Shown: positions 1 to 9,143 of the stretch, piece after piece
Layout: every line of letters begins with the position of its first letter
Numbering within the stretch: position 1 is the stretch's first letter
NCBI RefSeq assembly: GCF_002749975.1
Contig: NZ_PEIG01000002.1
Location: forward strand, 496,001-560,000
DNA: 64,000 nt
Direction of reading: 5' to 3'
Source: Gloeocapsopsis sp. IPPAS B-1203
GTDB taxonomy: Bacteria; Cyanobacteriota; Cyanobacteriia; Cyanobacteriales; Chroococcidiopsidaceae
The notes under the pieces: generated by a model
Told to the model about the DNA's origin: nothing
The model's input: only the letters and a program-made list of their open reading frames with translations
Databases searched by the model: none
Made by a program: the position numbers and the translations under genes

Positions 1-823
1 CAATAGCACTGAGTAGGCGATCGCATTCGGCTTGTTGCTGAAATTGAATTTCAACTTGCTTGCGTGCAGTCACATTGCGGATAATTCCCTCAAGCGCAAT
101 TAACGCTCCATCATCGTAGATTGTCACATTGCTTTGTTCTGTCCAAACGATGGCTCCATCTTGGCGAATCCAGCGCAGAATGAGTGGTTGAGGCATTTCT
201 CCATCAAGCGATCGCAGCCATAACGGTTGATCGCCTGGATGAACAATTTGTGAAATCAACAACGGATTGTTGTAACATTCTTGCGGCGTATAACCTGTCA
301 CTCTAGTAACGGCAGGACTAATGTAATCAAAGCCTGGAGTTGGAGTAAAGCGATAGCGGTAAATAATATCTTGAGCATTATCAGCAAGTCGGCGAAATCG
401 TTCTTCACTTTCTTGCAAAGCAATTTCAGCTTGGCGCTTTTGATCGCGGAGCATTTTTTGGTCAACAGCTTGTTTAATCGCCTCGCCTAACCGAACCAAA
501 CGATCTTTGAGTAAGTAATCAGCTGCCCCTTGCTTCATACACTCGACAGCAACTTCTTCGCTAACACTGCCTGTGACAACAATCAATGGAATATCTAATC
601 CTTGTTGCTGCAATATCTGTAAAGCTTGTAGCGCGCTAAATTGCGGCATTCCATAATCTGAGATGATCGCATCCCATGTCTGACTTAAGCAGATGAGATA
701 ATCTCCTGCAGTTTCTACGCGCTGCCATTGCGGTTCAATGCCACAAGAACGAAGTTCGTACAGCATGAGTTCCGCGTCGCTCAGTGAGTCCTCTACAATC
801 AAAATCCGCAATAAAGTGGACAT
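1..823 (-). CDS. Response regulator with receiver and PAS domains (3' end outside window)
   Basis: Open on the minus strand from ATG at 821-823 to the window edge, about 274 codons, so the C-terminus is missing. It starts with a CheY-like receiver (residues about 4-125): LRILIVEDS acidic pocket, AIISDYGMP with the likely phospho-accepting Asp, VVTGS, and the conserved Lys in YLLKD. A PAS domain follows, opening EERFRRLADNAQDIIYRY and containing SPAVTRVTGYTPQE, with a linker after it (RNVTARKQVEIQ). Such proteins usually end in a histidine kinase or GGDEF/EAL output, which cannot be seen here. It begins only 6 bp after the stop of the Rcp1-like regulator, so it is probably the third gene of one operon with the MHYT kinase. 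Receiver and PAS are confident; the output is unknown. Confidence 0.85.
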   Translation of the reverse strand, partial: MSTLLRILIVEDSLSDAELMLYELRSCGIEPQWQRVETAGDYLICLSQTWDAIISDYGMPQFSALQALQILQQQGLDIPLIVVTGSVSEEVAVECMKQGAADYLLKDRLVRLGEAIKQAVDQKMLRDQKRQAEIALQESEERFRRLADNAQDIIYRYRFTPTPGFDYISPAVTRVTGYTPQECYNNPLLISQIVHPGDQPLWLRSLDGEMPQPLILRWIRQDGAIVWTEQSNVTIYDDGALIALEGIIRNVTARKQVEIQFQQQAECDRLLSAI

Positions 824-829
824 AATTTT

Positions 830-1273
830 TTAAGATACCGGAGGTTGATTCAGCAGCCGCCAATACAAACCTAACTGTCGTACAGCCTCCGTGAACTGCT
901 CAAAGTCCACTGGTTTTACGATGTAGCTATTGACTCCTAACTGATAACTTTCAACGATGTCGCGCTCTTCGCTTGAAGATGTGAGAACGACGACAGGAAT
1001 AACGCGAGTGCGGGGGTCAGATTTAATTTTCTGGAGAACTTCTAATCCATCAACTTTTGGCAGTTTAAGATCGAGAAGAATGACCCGAGGACCATTATCC
1101 ATTGAGCGGTGTGCATAGCTGCCAGTACAAAATATAAAATCGAGGGCTTCTGCACCATCTCGCACGACCTCGATATGATTTGTGAGGTGACTACTTTTAA
1201 GTGAATGAAGTGTCAGTTCTGCATCACACGGATTATCTTCAACCAGCAAAATTTCAACGGCACTATCTCTCAT
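830..1273 (-). CDS. Single-domain response regulator, Rcp1-like
   Basis: A 147-residue stand-alone CheY-like receiver. The reading frame is open further upstream, but ATG at 1271-1273 gives the natural N-terminus [15 protein letters not shown] and lies 10 bp after the kinase stop. Visible motifs are the acidic pocket VEDN, the phosphorylatable Asp in ILLDLKLP, the switch residues VVLTSS, and the Lys in IVKPVDF. The insert-bearing form (AEALDFIF...) resembles the Rcp1 class of regulators that accept phosphate from phytochrome-type kinases in cyanobacteria. Its place right after an MHYT-PAS-GAF kinase suggests it is that kinase's partner. There is no DNA-binding domain, so it would act by protein contact or as a phosphorelay step. 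Confidence 0.88.
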   Translation of the reverse strand: MRDSAVEILLVEDNPCDAELTLHSLKSSHLTNHIEVVRDGAEALDFIFCTGSYAHRSMDNGPRVILLDLKLPKVDGLEVLQKIKSDPRTRVIPVVVLTSSSEERDIVESYQLGVNSYIVKPVDFEQFTEAVRQLGLYWRLLNQPPVS

Positions 1274-1283
1274 CAATATCGCC

Positions 1284-3722
1284 TCACAAAGTAAAGTAGA
1301 AAGTTGCACCGCGATCAACTTCTGCTGCTGCCCAAACACGCCCCCCATGACGGTGAATAATACGCTGTACAATAGCTAAGCCTACGCCTGTTCCTTCGTA
1401 TTCTTCTGCACGATGCAGCCGCTGAAAGACACCAAAAAGTTTATGGGCATATTGCATATCAAAACCGACACCATTGTCTTTGACAAAATAAACATGCTGT
1501 CCGGAAGGAATTGACGATGCATCACTTTCTTGCAGACAACCAACAGTGATGTGCGCAACATCATTTTTGTGCGTATACTTGAAAGCATTCGATAATAAAT
1601 TTACCCAGACTTGTTTAAGTAAAGCAGGATCGGCTTCACACACAGGCAACTGTTCAATCGTCATTTTGACTTGTCGGTTTTGTTGTTCGGCTAAATCTTT
1701 TAGTACTTGATGCACGATCGCACTCGGTTCAATGCGTTGTTTTTTTAAAGGCGCGCGACTCAGCCGTGAAAATGTCAGTAGATCGTCAATTAAGCATCCC
1801 ATTTGCTGCGCATTAGCTTGTACCAATTGCAAGTAGCGTTGCGCATCGGCAGTTAATTGCGGCGTACAATCTTTTAAAAGAATCCGCGAAAAGCCATTGA
1901 TGGCGCGTAATGGTGCGCGTAAATCGTGCGATACCGAATAGGAAAAGGCTTCTAGTTCTTTGTTGGCTGTTTCGAGTTCCGCCGCCCGATTTTGCAAGTC
2001 GGCGTTTAAATGAATGATTTCAGCTTCGGCGCGTTTGCGTTCAGCAAGTTCAGTTTGCGCTTGTTGATAAAGTTCAGATTGTTGGATGGCGATCGCCACT
2101 TGGGTTGCCAGTTGCTGGAGAAGATTAATTTCAAGCGGTTGCCATTGGCGTGGTTCTGAACAATGATTGGCAACTAGTAATCCCCACAGTTGTTCTTCTT
2201 TTAAAATGGAGACAACTAAGTTTGCTCGCACCTGTAACTGTGCAAGTAAATCTGCATGACAAGGATTTAATCCTGCTGTGTAAATATCCTCTACAACTTG
2301 AATTCTTCCTTGTCGATATAACTCGCGATTAGCAGGATGACTAAAAAAAGTGTCTTTAATGTTTTTTCCTGCAATTGCAGCCCATTCGGGTGCTACAGAT
2401 TCAACCACAACAATGCCACTCCAGTCAGCTTCAAAGCGATAAATAAACACGCGCTCCACTTGGAGAAACTGCCGGACTTCGGCTACTGTCGTGTTTAAAA
2501 TTGTTGCCAAATTCAACGACTGACGGATGCGTCGTGTAATCTCAGCAACTAATAGCTCGCGTTCAGTTTGCTGTAGCTGGAATTTTGCTGCTTGTATGCG
2601 TTCGGTAATATCGCGGTAGGTTGTGACAATGCCTGCAACTGCTGGATCGTGCAACAGATTATTGACAATTACTTCAAAATCTCGTACTTGTTCATGTGCA
2701 GTGCGCAATCGAAATTCAGCGGAGATATTGACATTTGGATAATTTTTTGCTTTTTTGAGCAGATCTTCGGCGATCGCCTGATCTTCCTGCAGGACAAAAT
2801 CAAAGGTATGATACCACGCATCAGGTTCGTAGCCCAAGATCCGTTTAATCGAGGCGCTGGTGTAATTGACTGTACCATCCGCAGCGATCACTGCAATGAT
2901 ATCAGAGGCATTTTGCACCAAAGAACGAAAGCGTTCTTCACTTTGACGTAATGCCTCGGCGCGCGCAGTCTCTGCACTGAGTCGCTGATCGAAAGTAGAA
3001 GACACAAGTGCAAGCATCAACACAACTAATGTCGCTATTGCAATTGCAATCCCAAGTAACGTGTTGTCGATAACTTGCGCTGTGTTCTCAATTGTCAGTT
3101 GTTGATTGTACTTAAAGCTGACTGCCGCCATTGCGGTGTAGTGCATTCCGGCGATCGCAAAACCCATCACAATCGCACCACCAACTTGCCATCTACCTTG
3201 AGCTGTGATAGCTTTTTGCAGACGAAATGCCAGCTGCAGTGCTACTAAAGAAGCCCCAATCGCGATCGCAAGCGACAAGGCAACTAACTTGGGATCGTAT
3301 TCTGGAGTTGCTTCTAGACGCATTGCTGTCATACCCGTGTAGTGCATTGCGGCAATACTCAATCCCATAACGCCACCACCAGCAATCAGCTGAAGTAAGC
3401 CAAACTCACGACTAACAACAAATAAAGCAACACCAGAGGCAATGACAGCAACTGCCATCGAGAGCAACACAAGCGGCAGGTCATACGTAATAGCAATTGG
3501 AAGATTATACGCAAGCATCGCGATGAAGTGCATCGCCCAGATGCCTACTCCCATGGCGATCGCTCCCCCACTTAACCAGAGTTTCCGAATTTGCCCAGTG
3601 GCAACAGTAACGCGCCCAGATAAACTCAGTGCTGTGTAGGAAGCAACAATGGCGATCGCAATCGACAGGAATACAAGCCCTAAATCATGATGGGACAACA
3701 ATACATCTGTTGTATCGGACAT
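1284..3722 (-). CDS. MHYT-PAS-GAF hybrid sensor histidine kinase
   Basis: An 812-residue membrane sensor kinase. Residues about 1-245 form an MHYT domain with paired membrane helices and MHF/MHYT motifs near 64, 126 and 193, a module proposed in the literature to sense small ligands such as O2, CO or NO through bound metal. A PAS domain follows at about 260-380 ([14 protein letters not shown]). A GAF domain lies at about 400-548 and includes [14 protein letters not shown], whose Cys-His sits where cyanobacteriochromes bind bilin. The kinase core has the H-box [14 protein letters not shown] (His about 599), N-box [18 protein letters not shown] and [10 protein letters not shown], and ends at 812. 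It is the first gene of a minus-strand operon with two receiver proteins. The phosphotransfer function is clear; the sensed signal is inferred. Confidence 0.92.
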   Translation of the reverse strand: MSDTTDVLLSHHDLGLVFLSIAIAIVASYTALSLSGRVTVATGQIRKLWLSGGAIAMGVGIWAMHFIAMLAYNLPIAITYDLPLVLLSMAVAVIASGVALFVVSREFGLLQLIAGGGVMGLSIAAMHYTGMTAMRLEATPEYDPKLVALSLAIAIGASLVALQLAFRLQKAITAQGRWQVGGAIVMGFAIAGMHYTAMAAVSFKYNQQLTIENTAQVIDNTLLGIAIAIATLVVLMLALVSSTFDQRLSAETARAEALRQSEERFRSLVQNASDIIAVIAADGTVNYTSASIKRILGYEPDAWYHTFDFVLQEDQAIAEDLLKKAKNYPNVNISAEFRLRTAHEQVRDFEVIVNNLLHDPAVAGIVTTYRDITERIQAAKFQLQQTERELLVAEITRRIRQSLNLATILNTTVAEVRQFLQVERVFIYRFEADWSGIVVVESVAPEWAAIAGKNIKDTFFSHPANRELYRQGRIQVVEDIYTAGLNPCHADLLAQLQVRANLVVSILKEEQLWGLLVANHCSEPRQWQPLEINLLQQLATQVAIAIQQSELYQQAQTELAERKRAEAEIIHLNADLQNRAAELETANKELEAFSYSVSHDLRAPLRAINGFSRILLKDCTPQLTADAQRYLQLVQANAQQMGCLIDDLLTFSRLSRAPLKKQRIEPSAIVHQVLKDLAEQQNRQVKMTIEQLPVCEADPALLKQVWVNLLSNAFKYTHKNDVAHITVGCLQESDASSIPSGQHVYFVKDNGVGFDMQYAHKLFGVFQRLHRAEEYEGTGVGLAIVQRIIHRHGGRVWAAAEVDRGATFYFTL

Positions 3723-3850
3723 CGTTTTTATTTACCCCTGTGCTTTTCTGCTTCTCTGCTGCCTATTAAGCTGAACCTCAAAGCGAATCGGTATTATGAC
3801 CTGCGCGATAGCAAACAATCCTAACAAACCGTAAAACCGAGTGTCCATAC

Positions 3851-3871
3851 AAAAAAACTCTCAAGTGAGAG
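3851..3871 (-). terminator. Candidate intrinsic terminator of the repeat membrane protein gene
   Basis: Read on the minus strand, a short stem (CTCTCA/TGAGAG, 3858-3871) is followed by seven T residues (3857-3851), 36 bp after the stop of the gene at 3907. The stem is short with a tight loop, so this is a weak call. Confidence 0.45.
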
Positions 3872-3906
3872 GCTGTTGTACTTTACAAAGAAAACTGAGC
3901 GGATTT

Positions 3907-6900
3907 TTAGCTGAGAACAGCAATCACACCACCCATCGCCGCCGCAATTGCCGAAACAACTGCCGTAGCAAAGAGCCACCATGCCGCACTTCCTGCTGCC
4001 TTGCGGGTTTCTTCAGCTTGCCGTTGAGCTTGAACTTTAACTTGTTCAAGACGACGTTGTGCTTCTTGTTGAACTCGCTCTGCCCGTTGCAGGACGTTGT
4101 TACGCGCACCTTCGATTTGGTCGATAATTCGGTTAGCATCTGCTTCCGAAATGTCCTCGCGCGAACTCATAATAGCGACGAGTGTTTCGCGGTTAAATGA
4201 GCCTAAGCGATCGCGAATTGCATCAAAGCCTGCTTGTGGATCGTCAAACAACTTACGCACATCTTTTTTGATGCCATCGTAGTTCAGTTCAGGGCGATCT
4301 AGTGAATTTAAGTAATTACGGATTCTGCCAAAAACACCATCAATGACGTCTTGGATGCGGCGTTGAATTGCCCGTACTTGCTCAACAAATTGATCGCGTA
4401 CCGCTAAAACCTGATCGACAGTGCGTGCCGCTTCCTCCTCTGACATATCACCCCGTGCTTGCACAAGAGCAATGATCGTTGAACGATCAAAGTGTGACAA
4501 GCGATCGCCTAAACTTTCTGCCCCAGCGCGTGGATCGTTGAGCAGTAAGTACAGTTCGCGCTTAATTGCTTCAGGATTCAACTCATCCTTACCAGTACTG
4601 CGCAAGTAGTCTTCCAAGTTTTGTTGGAAGTTTTGCACTCTGGCTTGAGTACGTGCTGCCAAGCGGCGTGGCGAACGAATAATATCGCGAATCGACACTT
4701 GGATTTGATTGATAATTTGGTTAACTTGCTCTTCGCTTAGGTCTTGGCGTTGACTCAAGAGTTTTACCAAAGTATCGCGATCGACTTGTGCAAGTCGTCG
4801 TCGCAGTGCTACAGCACCTGCTTGCGGATCTTCAAACAGCCTTGCGAAGTCGCGTTGAATGCCTTCTGGATTGAGTTCATCTTTACCTGTATTGCGCAGG
4901 TATTCAGCGATTGTCTGTGTCACCGAATCGTACTGCTCTTTAGCTTTGCCTGCAATGATTTGCGGCACATGCGTGATGTCGTACCATGTTCCTTCTACTT
5001 GATGCAGAATTTGGTCAATCTGCTCTTCAGATAAGTCATCACGCTGATTTAATAGCTGGAATAAAGTATCGCGATCAAAACGCGACAATCGCGCCTGTAC
5101 TGCGGCTGCCCCAGCTTGAGGATCTTCCAATAATTTTTGCAGATCGCGCTTGATTCCTTCAGGATTAAGTTCGTCTTTACCAGTATTACGTAGATAAGAC
5201 TCTAAATTAATCCACAGCGTTTCTGCTTGTTGTTTAGCTTGATCCGCAACATTTTGCGACTCAAATAAAACTTGCTGGCGAACCTCTTCCACCCCATTAA
5301 GAATCGTTTCTGCTTCTTCTGGCGTGATGTCGCTGCGTTGTAGCAGAATTGGTCTTAACGAACCACTTTCTAACCGCGCCAAGCGCAAAGTCAGTGTTTC
5401 ATGATCCGTTTCTTCATCCTCGAGTAATGGCTTGAAATCTTGCGCCATTTTTTCAGGAGTCAAATCTGCTTTACTTGTTACCAACAGATAACTCTCGACA
5501 CGACGCTGTAAGTCTTGAACTGCTTCTCTTTCTTCTTCTGCTCGAACGATAGTCAACACTTCTTGACGAATGCTTTCTAGCTGATCGGCAATCTCCTGAA
5601 TTTTTGCCTGCGTAAAGACACCCCGTTGTTGCAGAAGATCGGCAAAGTCTTGACGTGAAATTTGCTCAATCTGACGCCTTACTGTACCTGGATCAGCAGC
5701 CGGATCGTAGAGAACATCACGAAATTCTTGGTTAACTTTTTCACGGTTAATCTGCCAAGAATAAGTGTTCAGCAAATAGTTTTCTACATCTGCCCGAATC
5801 GTGTTGTAAGGTACGGCAGCACTCTTGATACCTACTTGATCGGCAACCTTGTCAGCTTGATCTGTTGCTTTGTCTCTTGCTTGCGAAAGCGAACTCAAGA
5901 TCTTTTCAACATCCAAATCTGAAAGATCGGCTCTACCCATCACAAGTCCCATCAAGGTTGTCATTCCTTGCTGAATTGTACTTTGAATAGGTCCTACGCC
6001 TCCTGCGGTCGATCCCTGAGTTCCTTTACCGGAACGGACTTCCGCAATTAGCTGATCTACCTTGGCACTCAATTCGTCAGTTTTAGCTTGCCCAGGCTGT
6101 GCTGACTTGAGATAATCTACCAACTCACCTAAGCGATCCTTTTGAGGAGCTTGTTGTGAAACAACTTGTCTCCACACACTTTCAAGTTGATCGACAATGC
6201 GGTTAATATCTCGTCTTGAAAGATCAGTACGAGTGCTGACTAATTCTACAAACTTCTGTCGGTCAATATTACGTAGGTCTTCTGTACCTGCAATCTCTCG
6301 CAGTTGCGGATCGTTCAACAGGTTTTCAAATTCCTTGCGGATATTAGAGATGTCTAATTCGGGAGGACGTAGTGTGTCTAGATAGTCTTCAATATTTTCC
6401 CGAATTGTCAGCGGATCAATCGCACTGCCAATCTCACGTCTTACAGCCGCTGCTGCTGCTTCAGCAGTTGCCACAACTTGAGTATTGACAGCCTTTGCAC
6501 CTAATGCAGCAGTTGCAGTACCAACAATAGCTTGGAATCCAGATGTTGCTGTATTTACAACTGAGCCAATCAGGGAACCTACAGTAGTGGAACTAAACCA
6601 AAACAGTAGCAAAAAATATGCACCCCAAATGACAAGTCCAAGAATTGCTCCTAGTCCCACATCTAGAGTTAACAAGCTTAACTTCACTGCTAAAAGACAA
6701 GCAATGAATAAAGCAACACTCACTGTGACTAGTGTCCAAATTCCTACCGCAGTACCTATTTTGCGAATTGTCCCTCCGACACTATCAGATCCGCTGCTAC
6801 TGGAGTCTGAGTTTGAGTCTGAGGAATGACCTAGGTAAGAAATGCCAGCTGCAACCGAGAGGTTTGTCAACACTAACTGAATGGCAAAGGCAAGAATAAC

Positions 6901-7047
6901 ACCAGAAATTAAAGCAACAAAAAATCTCGGTCCTGAGAAAACGAGTGCTGCTTCGGCTGGTGTTACTGCCCCTGGAGTTACTGGTACCTGTGCTATCCAA
7001 GATAGCGCGTGGTCTGGTTCCAGTAGTATTTCCGTATTCTGAAACAT
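3907..7047 (-). CDS. Large membrane protein with seven helical repeats, function unknown
   Basis: A 1046-residue protein that I do not recognise as a characterised family. The N-terminus has a hydrophobic segment near residues 43-70, a Ser/Asp/Gly-rich low-complexity linker, and a hydrophobic block near 97-165. The middle (about 210-1000) is soluble, charged and helical. It consists of seven units of about 80-110 residues with the pattern: YLRNTGKDELNPEGIKR, an LLEDPQAG turn, an RLxxFDRDTL segment, then DLSEEQIDQIL. A last hydrophobic helix ends the protein (SAAWWLFATAVVSAIAA). Start ATG 7045-7047 has an AAAGGA Shine-Dalgarno. The architecture suggests an envelope-anchored scaffold with a long helical domain. 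Automated pipelines could mislabel it as a transporter because of its N-terminal helices. The repeats are discussed as a finding. Confidence 0.85.
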   Translation of the reverse strand: MFQNTEILLEPDHALSWIAQVPVTPGAVTPAEAALVFSGPRFFVALISGVILAFAIQLVLTNLSVAAGISYLGHSSDSNSDSSSSGSDSVGGTIRKIGTAVGIWTLVTVSVALFIACLLAVKLSLLTLDVGLGAILGLVIWGAYFLLLFWFSSTTVGSLIGSVVNTATSGFQAIVGTATAALGAKAVNTQVVATAEAAAAAVRREIGSAIDPLTIRENIEDYLDTLRPPELDISNIRKEFENLLNDPQLREIAGTEDLRNIDRQKFVELVSTRTDLSRRDINRIVDQLESVWRQVVSQQAPQKDRLGELVDYLKSAQPGQAKTDELSAKVDQLIAEVRSGKGTQGSTAGGVGPIQSTIQQGMTTLMGLVMGRADLSDLDVEKILSSLSQARDKATDQADKVADQVGIKSAAVPYNTIRADVENYLLNTYSWQINREKVNQEFRDVLYDPAADPGTVRRQIEQISRQDFADLLQQRGVFTQAKIQEIADQLESIRQEVLTIVRAEEEREAVQDLQRRVESYLLVTSKADLTPEKMAQDFKPLLEDEETDHETLTLRLARLESGSLRPILLQRSDITPEEAETILNGVEEVRQQVLFESQNVADQAKQQAETLWINLESYLRNTGKDELNPEGIKRDLQKLLEDPQAGAAAVQARLSRFDRDTLFQLLNQRDDLSEEQIDQILHQVEGTWYDITHVPQIIAGKAKEQYDSVTQTIAEYLRNTGKDELNPEGIQRDFARLFEDPQAGAVALRRRLAQVDRDTLVKLLSQRQDLSEEQVNQIINQIQVSIRDIIRSPRRLAARTQARVQNFQQNLEDYLRSTGKDELNPEAIKRELYLLLNDPRAGAESLGDRLSHFDRSTIIALVQARGDMSEEEAARTVDQVLAVRDQFVEQVRAIQRRIQDVIDGVFGRIRNYLNSLDRPELNYDGIKKDVRKLFDDPQAGFDAIRDRLGSFNRETLVAIMSSREDISEADANRIIDQIEGARNNVLQRAERVQQEAQRRLEQVKVQAQRQAEETRKAAGSAAWWLFATAVVSAIAAAMGGVIAVLS

Positions 7048-7455
7048 GGTATCCTTTGGTCAAAGCTTAAATCAGCGTAGATTATAAGATTACATGAGAA
7101 AAAACTCTGTATCTTTAGCAATACTCAACTTTTTAGCTCAGAGTCTTTGAATCGGATAGGCTAAGGCATCCCTCTAAGGTCTGAAAACCTGTATCCTCAA
7201 CAAAATTAGGTAAGTACAAGAATCAATAAAGTCTAGTAGCTTTCCTTACTCTAACTTTATTAACCTCCGATAAGATGTAACACTTTATTGAAATCTTTGA
7301 AGACTTACACCCTCCAACGGTGGAATTACCACCTTTAAAAATACCTTAAGAATCGCTCTTTAGACTTGGTTTCATATTGTATCTATAGACAGAAAGTGTC
7401 ACTTAAATAGATCGATACAGTTAAAAGTGTCTAAAGGGTTTTTTAGGAGCAAAAT
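7048..7455. other. Divergent intergenic region upstream of hli
   Basis: This 408-bp AT-rich gap separates two divergently transcribed genes and must hold both promoters. I see a small GGTGG/CCACC hairpin at 7319-7333 followed by an AT-rich stretch, and an AAGTG-T-CACTT palindrome just before 7410. No convincing pair of HLR1 boxes, the element known from hli promoters, was found. Only a single GTTACATC-like half-site is present, on the minus strand near 7274-7281. Confidence 0.4.
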
Positions 7456-7653
7456 ATGGACAGCAACACAAATCTACCTGCAGTCGCTAAAGAGTATAAC
7501 GGTAAAGATCGTAATGCTTTTCTTTTTGGATGGAATCCCCAAGCTGAACTCTGGAACGGACGCCTAGCAATGATTGGTTTCCTTGCTTATTTACTTTGGG
7601 ATTTAGCAGGCTACAGCGTTCTACGAGATGTACTTCATTTAATCAGCTACTAA
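7456..7653 (+). CDS. High-light-inducible protein (Hli/Scp, one-helix CAB-like)
   Basis: A 65-residue single-helix protein with the chlorophyll-binding signature ELWNGRLAMIGFLAYLLWD of the CAB/ELIP/Hlip superfamily (ExxNGRxAMxG core). Known members bind chlorophyll and beta-carotene in the thylakoid membrane as dimers, and protect photosystem II assembly intermediates under high light or other stress. Start ATG 7456 is preceded by TTAGGAG with 6 bp spacing. The hydrophilic N-terminus (about 27 residues) and short luminal tail fit the family length. It is monocistronic, with a stem-loop directly after the stop. Cyanobacteria carry several paralogues, so no specific hli letter is assigned. Confidence 0.93.
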   Translation: MDSNTNLPAVAKEYNGKDRNAFLFGWNPQAELWNGRLAMIGFLAYLLWDLAGYSVLRDVLHLISY

Positions 7654-7660
7654 CTAAGTT

Positions 7661-7718
7661 GAGTGCGAATATGTTACTAGATAATTACGAATTGATGTTA
7701 TCAACATATTCGTAACTC
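7661..7718 (+). terminator. Stem-loop after hli, likely terminator
   Basis: CGAATATGTT (7666-7675) pairs perfectly with AACATATTCG (7703-7712), and the stem is extended by GAGT (7661-7664) with ACTC (7715-7718). The loop is 27 nt. A T-rich stretch (TTCTTTCTTTTAC) follows. The position 8 bp after the hli stop fits a terminator or an mRNA-stabilising 3' hairpin. Confidence 0.6.
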
Positions 7719-7809
7719 TTCTTTCTTTTACTTTGGGGAACAATCCATTTATTACAAAAAGTATATTTCATCTTTTAAATCTATAAAACTGTCAAAGAAG
7801 GTTAAGATT

Positions 7810-8463
7810 TTAATTGACTGCTTGAGGTAACAAAAACCAAAACCGCCAACCTCCCTCAACCAAAGGTGTATAGCCAATACTTCCGCCCCAGCGTTCTACC
7901 GTAATACGGCAAAAATATAGACCAAGACCACTTCTGCCAGCTTTTTATTCGCCTTAAGTAAATTTTTGAAATAAACTTGTAGCAACCTCAGGGGATACAC
8001 CAGAACCCTCATCATCAAATACAAACAACATAGATTCTTTCTCAAGTTGGATAGTCACAGTGACATTAGTATTTGATAGACTGTGCCTCCAAGCATTCTC
8101 GCTCAAATTAGACAGTACTCTTTCCAAAAGAGACTTTTCTCCAATGATCCAATCTTGGTTATTGTCAATTTTGCTAGCAACTTCTAAACGGATTTTGTTC
8201 TCAACAAGAAGTGATGAGAACATAGTGACCACTCTTGGCAACTGAGACATATCTGGAGTAAAAGTCTCAAGTGACGCAACTTCAGCAGAAAATGTATTTA
8301 GAATCTCTTGAATTAAGAATTCTTGTCTTTGAGTCTGGGTTTTACCCATTTCTAAATAGTCTTCAGATTTAGCTGTCAACCCTTGTAAGCCAATAAGTGC
8401 AAAGCAAGATTTGATGCCTGTTAGCGATCCTGCTAAATCATGAATAATACACTGTACTAAGTA
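7810..8463 (-). pseudogene. Decayed histidine kinase fragment
   Basis: One reading frame carries a histidine-kinase core. It has a divergent H-box (CIIHDLAGSLTG, His codon 8440-8442), an N-box (RVLSNLSENAWRHS), the G1 region (FVFDDEGSGVS) and, after two in-frame TAA codons at 7954-7956 and 7945-7947, the G2-type segment AGRSGLGLYFCRITVERWG with a normal family C-terminus ending at 7810. The frame is conserved across both stops, so this is a kinase gene ended prematurely before its ATP lid, not a short protein. There is no sensor domain: upstream the frame meets a stop at 8464-8466 and runs into a broken cyclase relic. The longest intact piece is 7954-8379. Probably non-functional. Confidence 0.75.
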
Positions 8464-8897
8464 CTATTGCACCTGAAGTAATACCAACTCCGATACTAAA
8501 GTATTGGTAAATTGTTTGCTTGTTGAAATTCTCTAATTTCTTTTGCGACTTCAATCATGCTAAATGCAGCATTAACTGCTAGCTTGGTAACAGAGTCTGC
8601 CGTAGATAAAATGCCAAATAAAGCAGTAGTATCTTCAAACATATTACCAATTGTGCCACCTCGCTCAAGAATTGGTTGAACTCTTCTTAAGAAATAAAGA
8701 TTTAATGTATTAAATGCAGTTTCAGGAGGATACTTATCTAGATAATCTAGGTATCCCCGAATGTCAGCAATCATAATGGTCAATTCACGATATTCTGCTA
8801 ATGGAAAAGTAATAAATTTTGAAAGTACTTCTTTCTCCAAACTTTGAATTAAGTATTGATGTAATATCTTCAATTGCTGTTGAGAGATCAAGCTCAA
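8438..8897 (-). pseudogene. Truncated, frameshifted class III nucleotide cyclase relic
   Basis: The frame opens at a TTG (8895-8897) and encodes the first half of an adenylate/guanylate cyclase catalytic domain: LTIMIADIRGYLDYL with the metal-binding Asp, the GGTIGNMFEDTTALFGI segment, then FQQANNLPIL before TAG at 8496-8498. In the next frame the expected continuation appears at once (SIGVGITSGAIVLSTV) until TGA at 8438-8440. So there is a one-base frameshift near 8495. The remainder of the cyclase domain, including the second metal-binding and transition-state residues, is missing, and the sequence passes into the kinase relic. This reads as two adjacent signalling genes joined by a deletion and then decaying. 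Confidence 0.7.
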
Positions 8898-9143
8898 ATC
8901 ATTATTTCTTTAAAGTATCGGCAGTCACGCTACCTATAGCTATTATCAGCTTCCTGGATTATTATGTAATTATTAATACTTTAAGTAGAGACTTACGTAA
9001 GTGCTAGTAAGTAGAAGCTATTAGATAGAGTCTTTAGAAACGTTCAACAGTTAAGCTTGAAAACATTTATTCTGACTCGGTTTTCTGCTTTAAAAACTCA
9101 TCTAAGTTTGCAAATACGTAAGTCGTCTTGCTTGGTTTGTTGT

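Noticed and set aside
7048-7455. HLR1-type high-light element before hli
   Set aside because: Only one GTTACATC-like half-site on the minus strand; the expected second half two bases away is missing.
8819-9007. 62-codon plus-strand frame over the cyclase relic
   Set aside because: Antisense to a recognisable cyclase fragment; no own motif.
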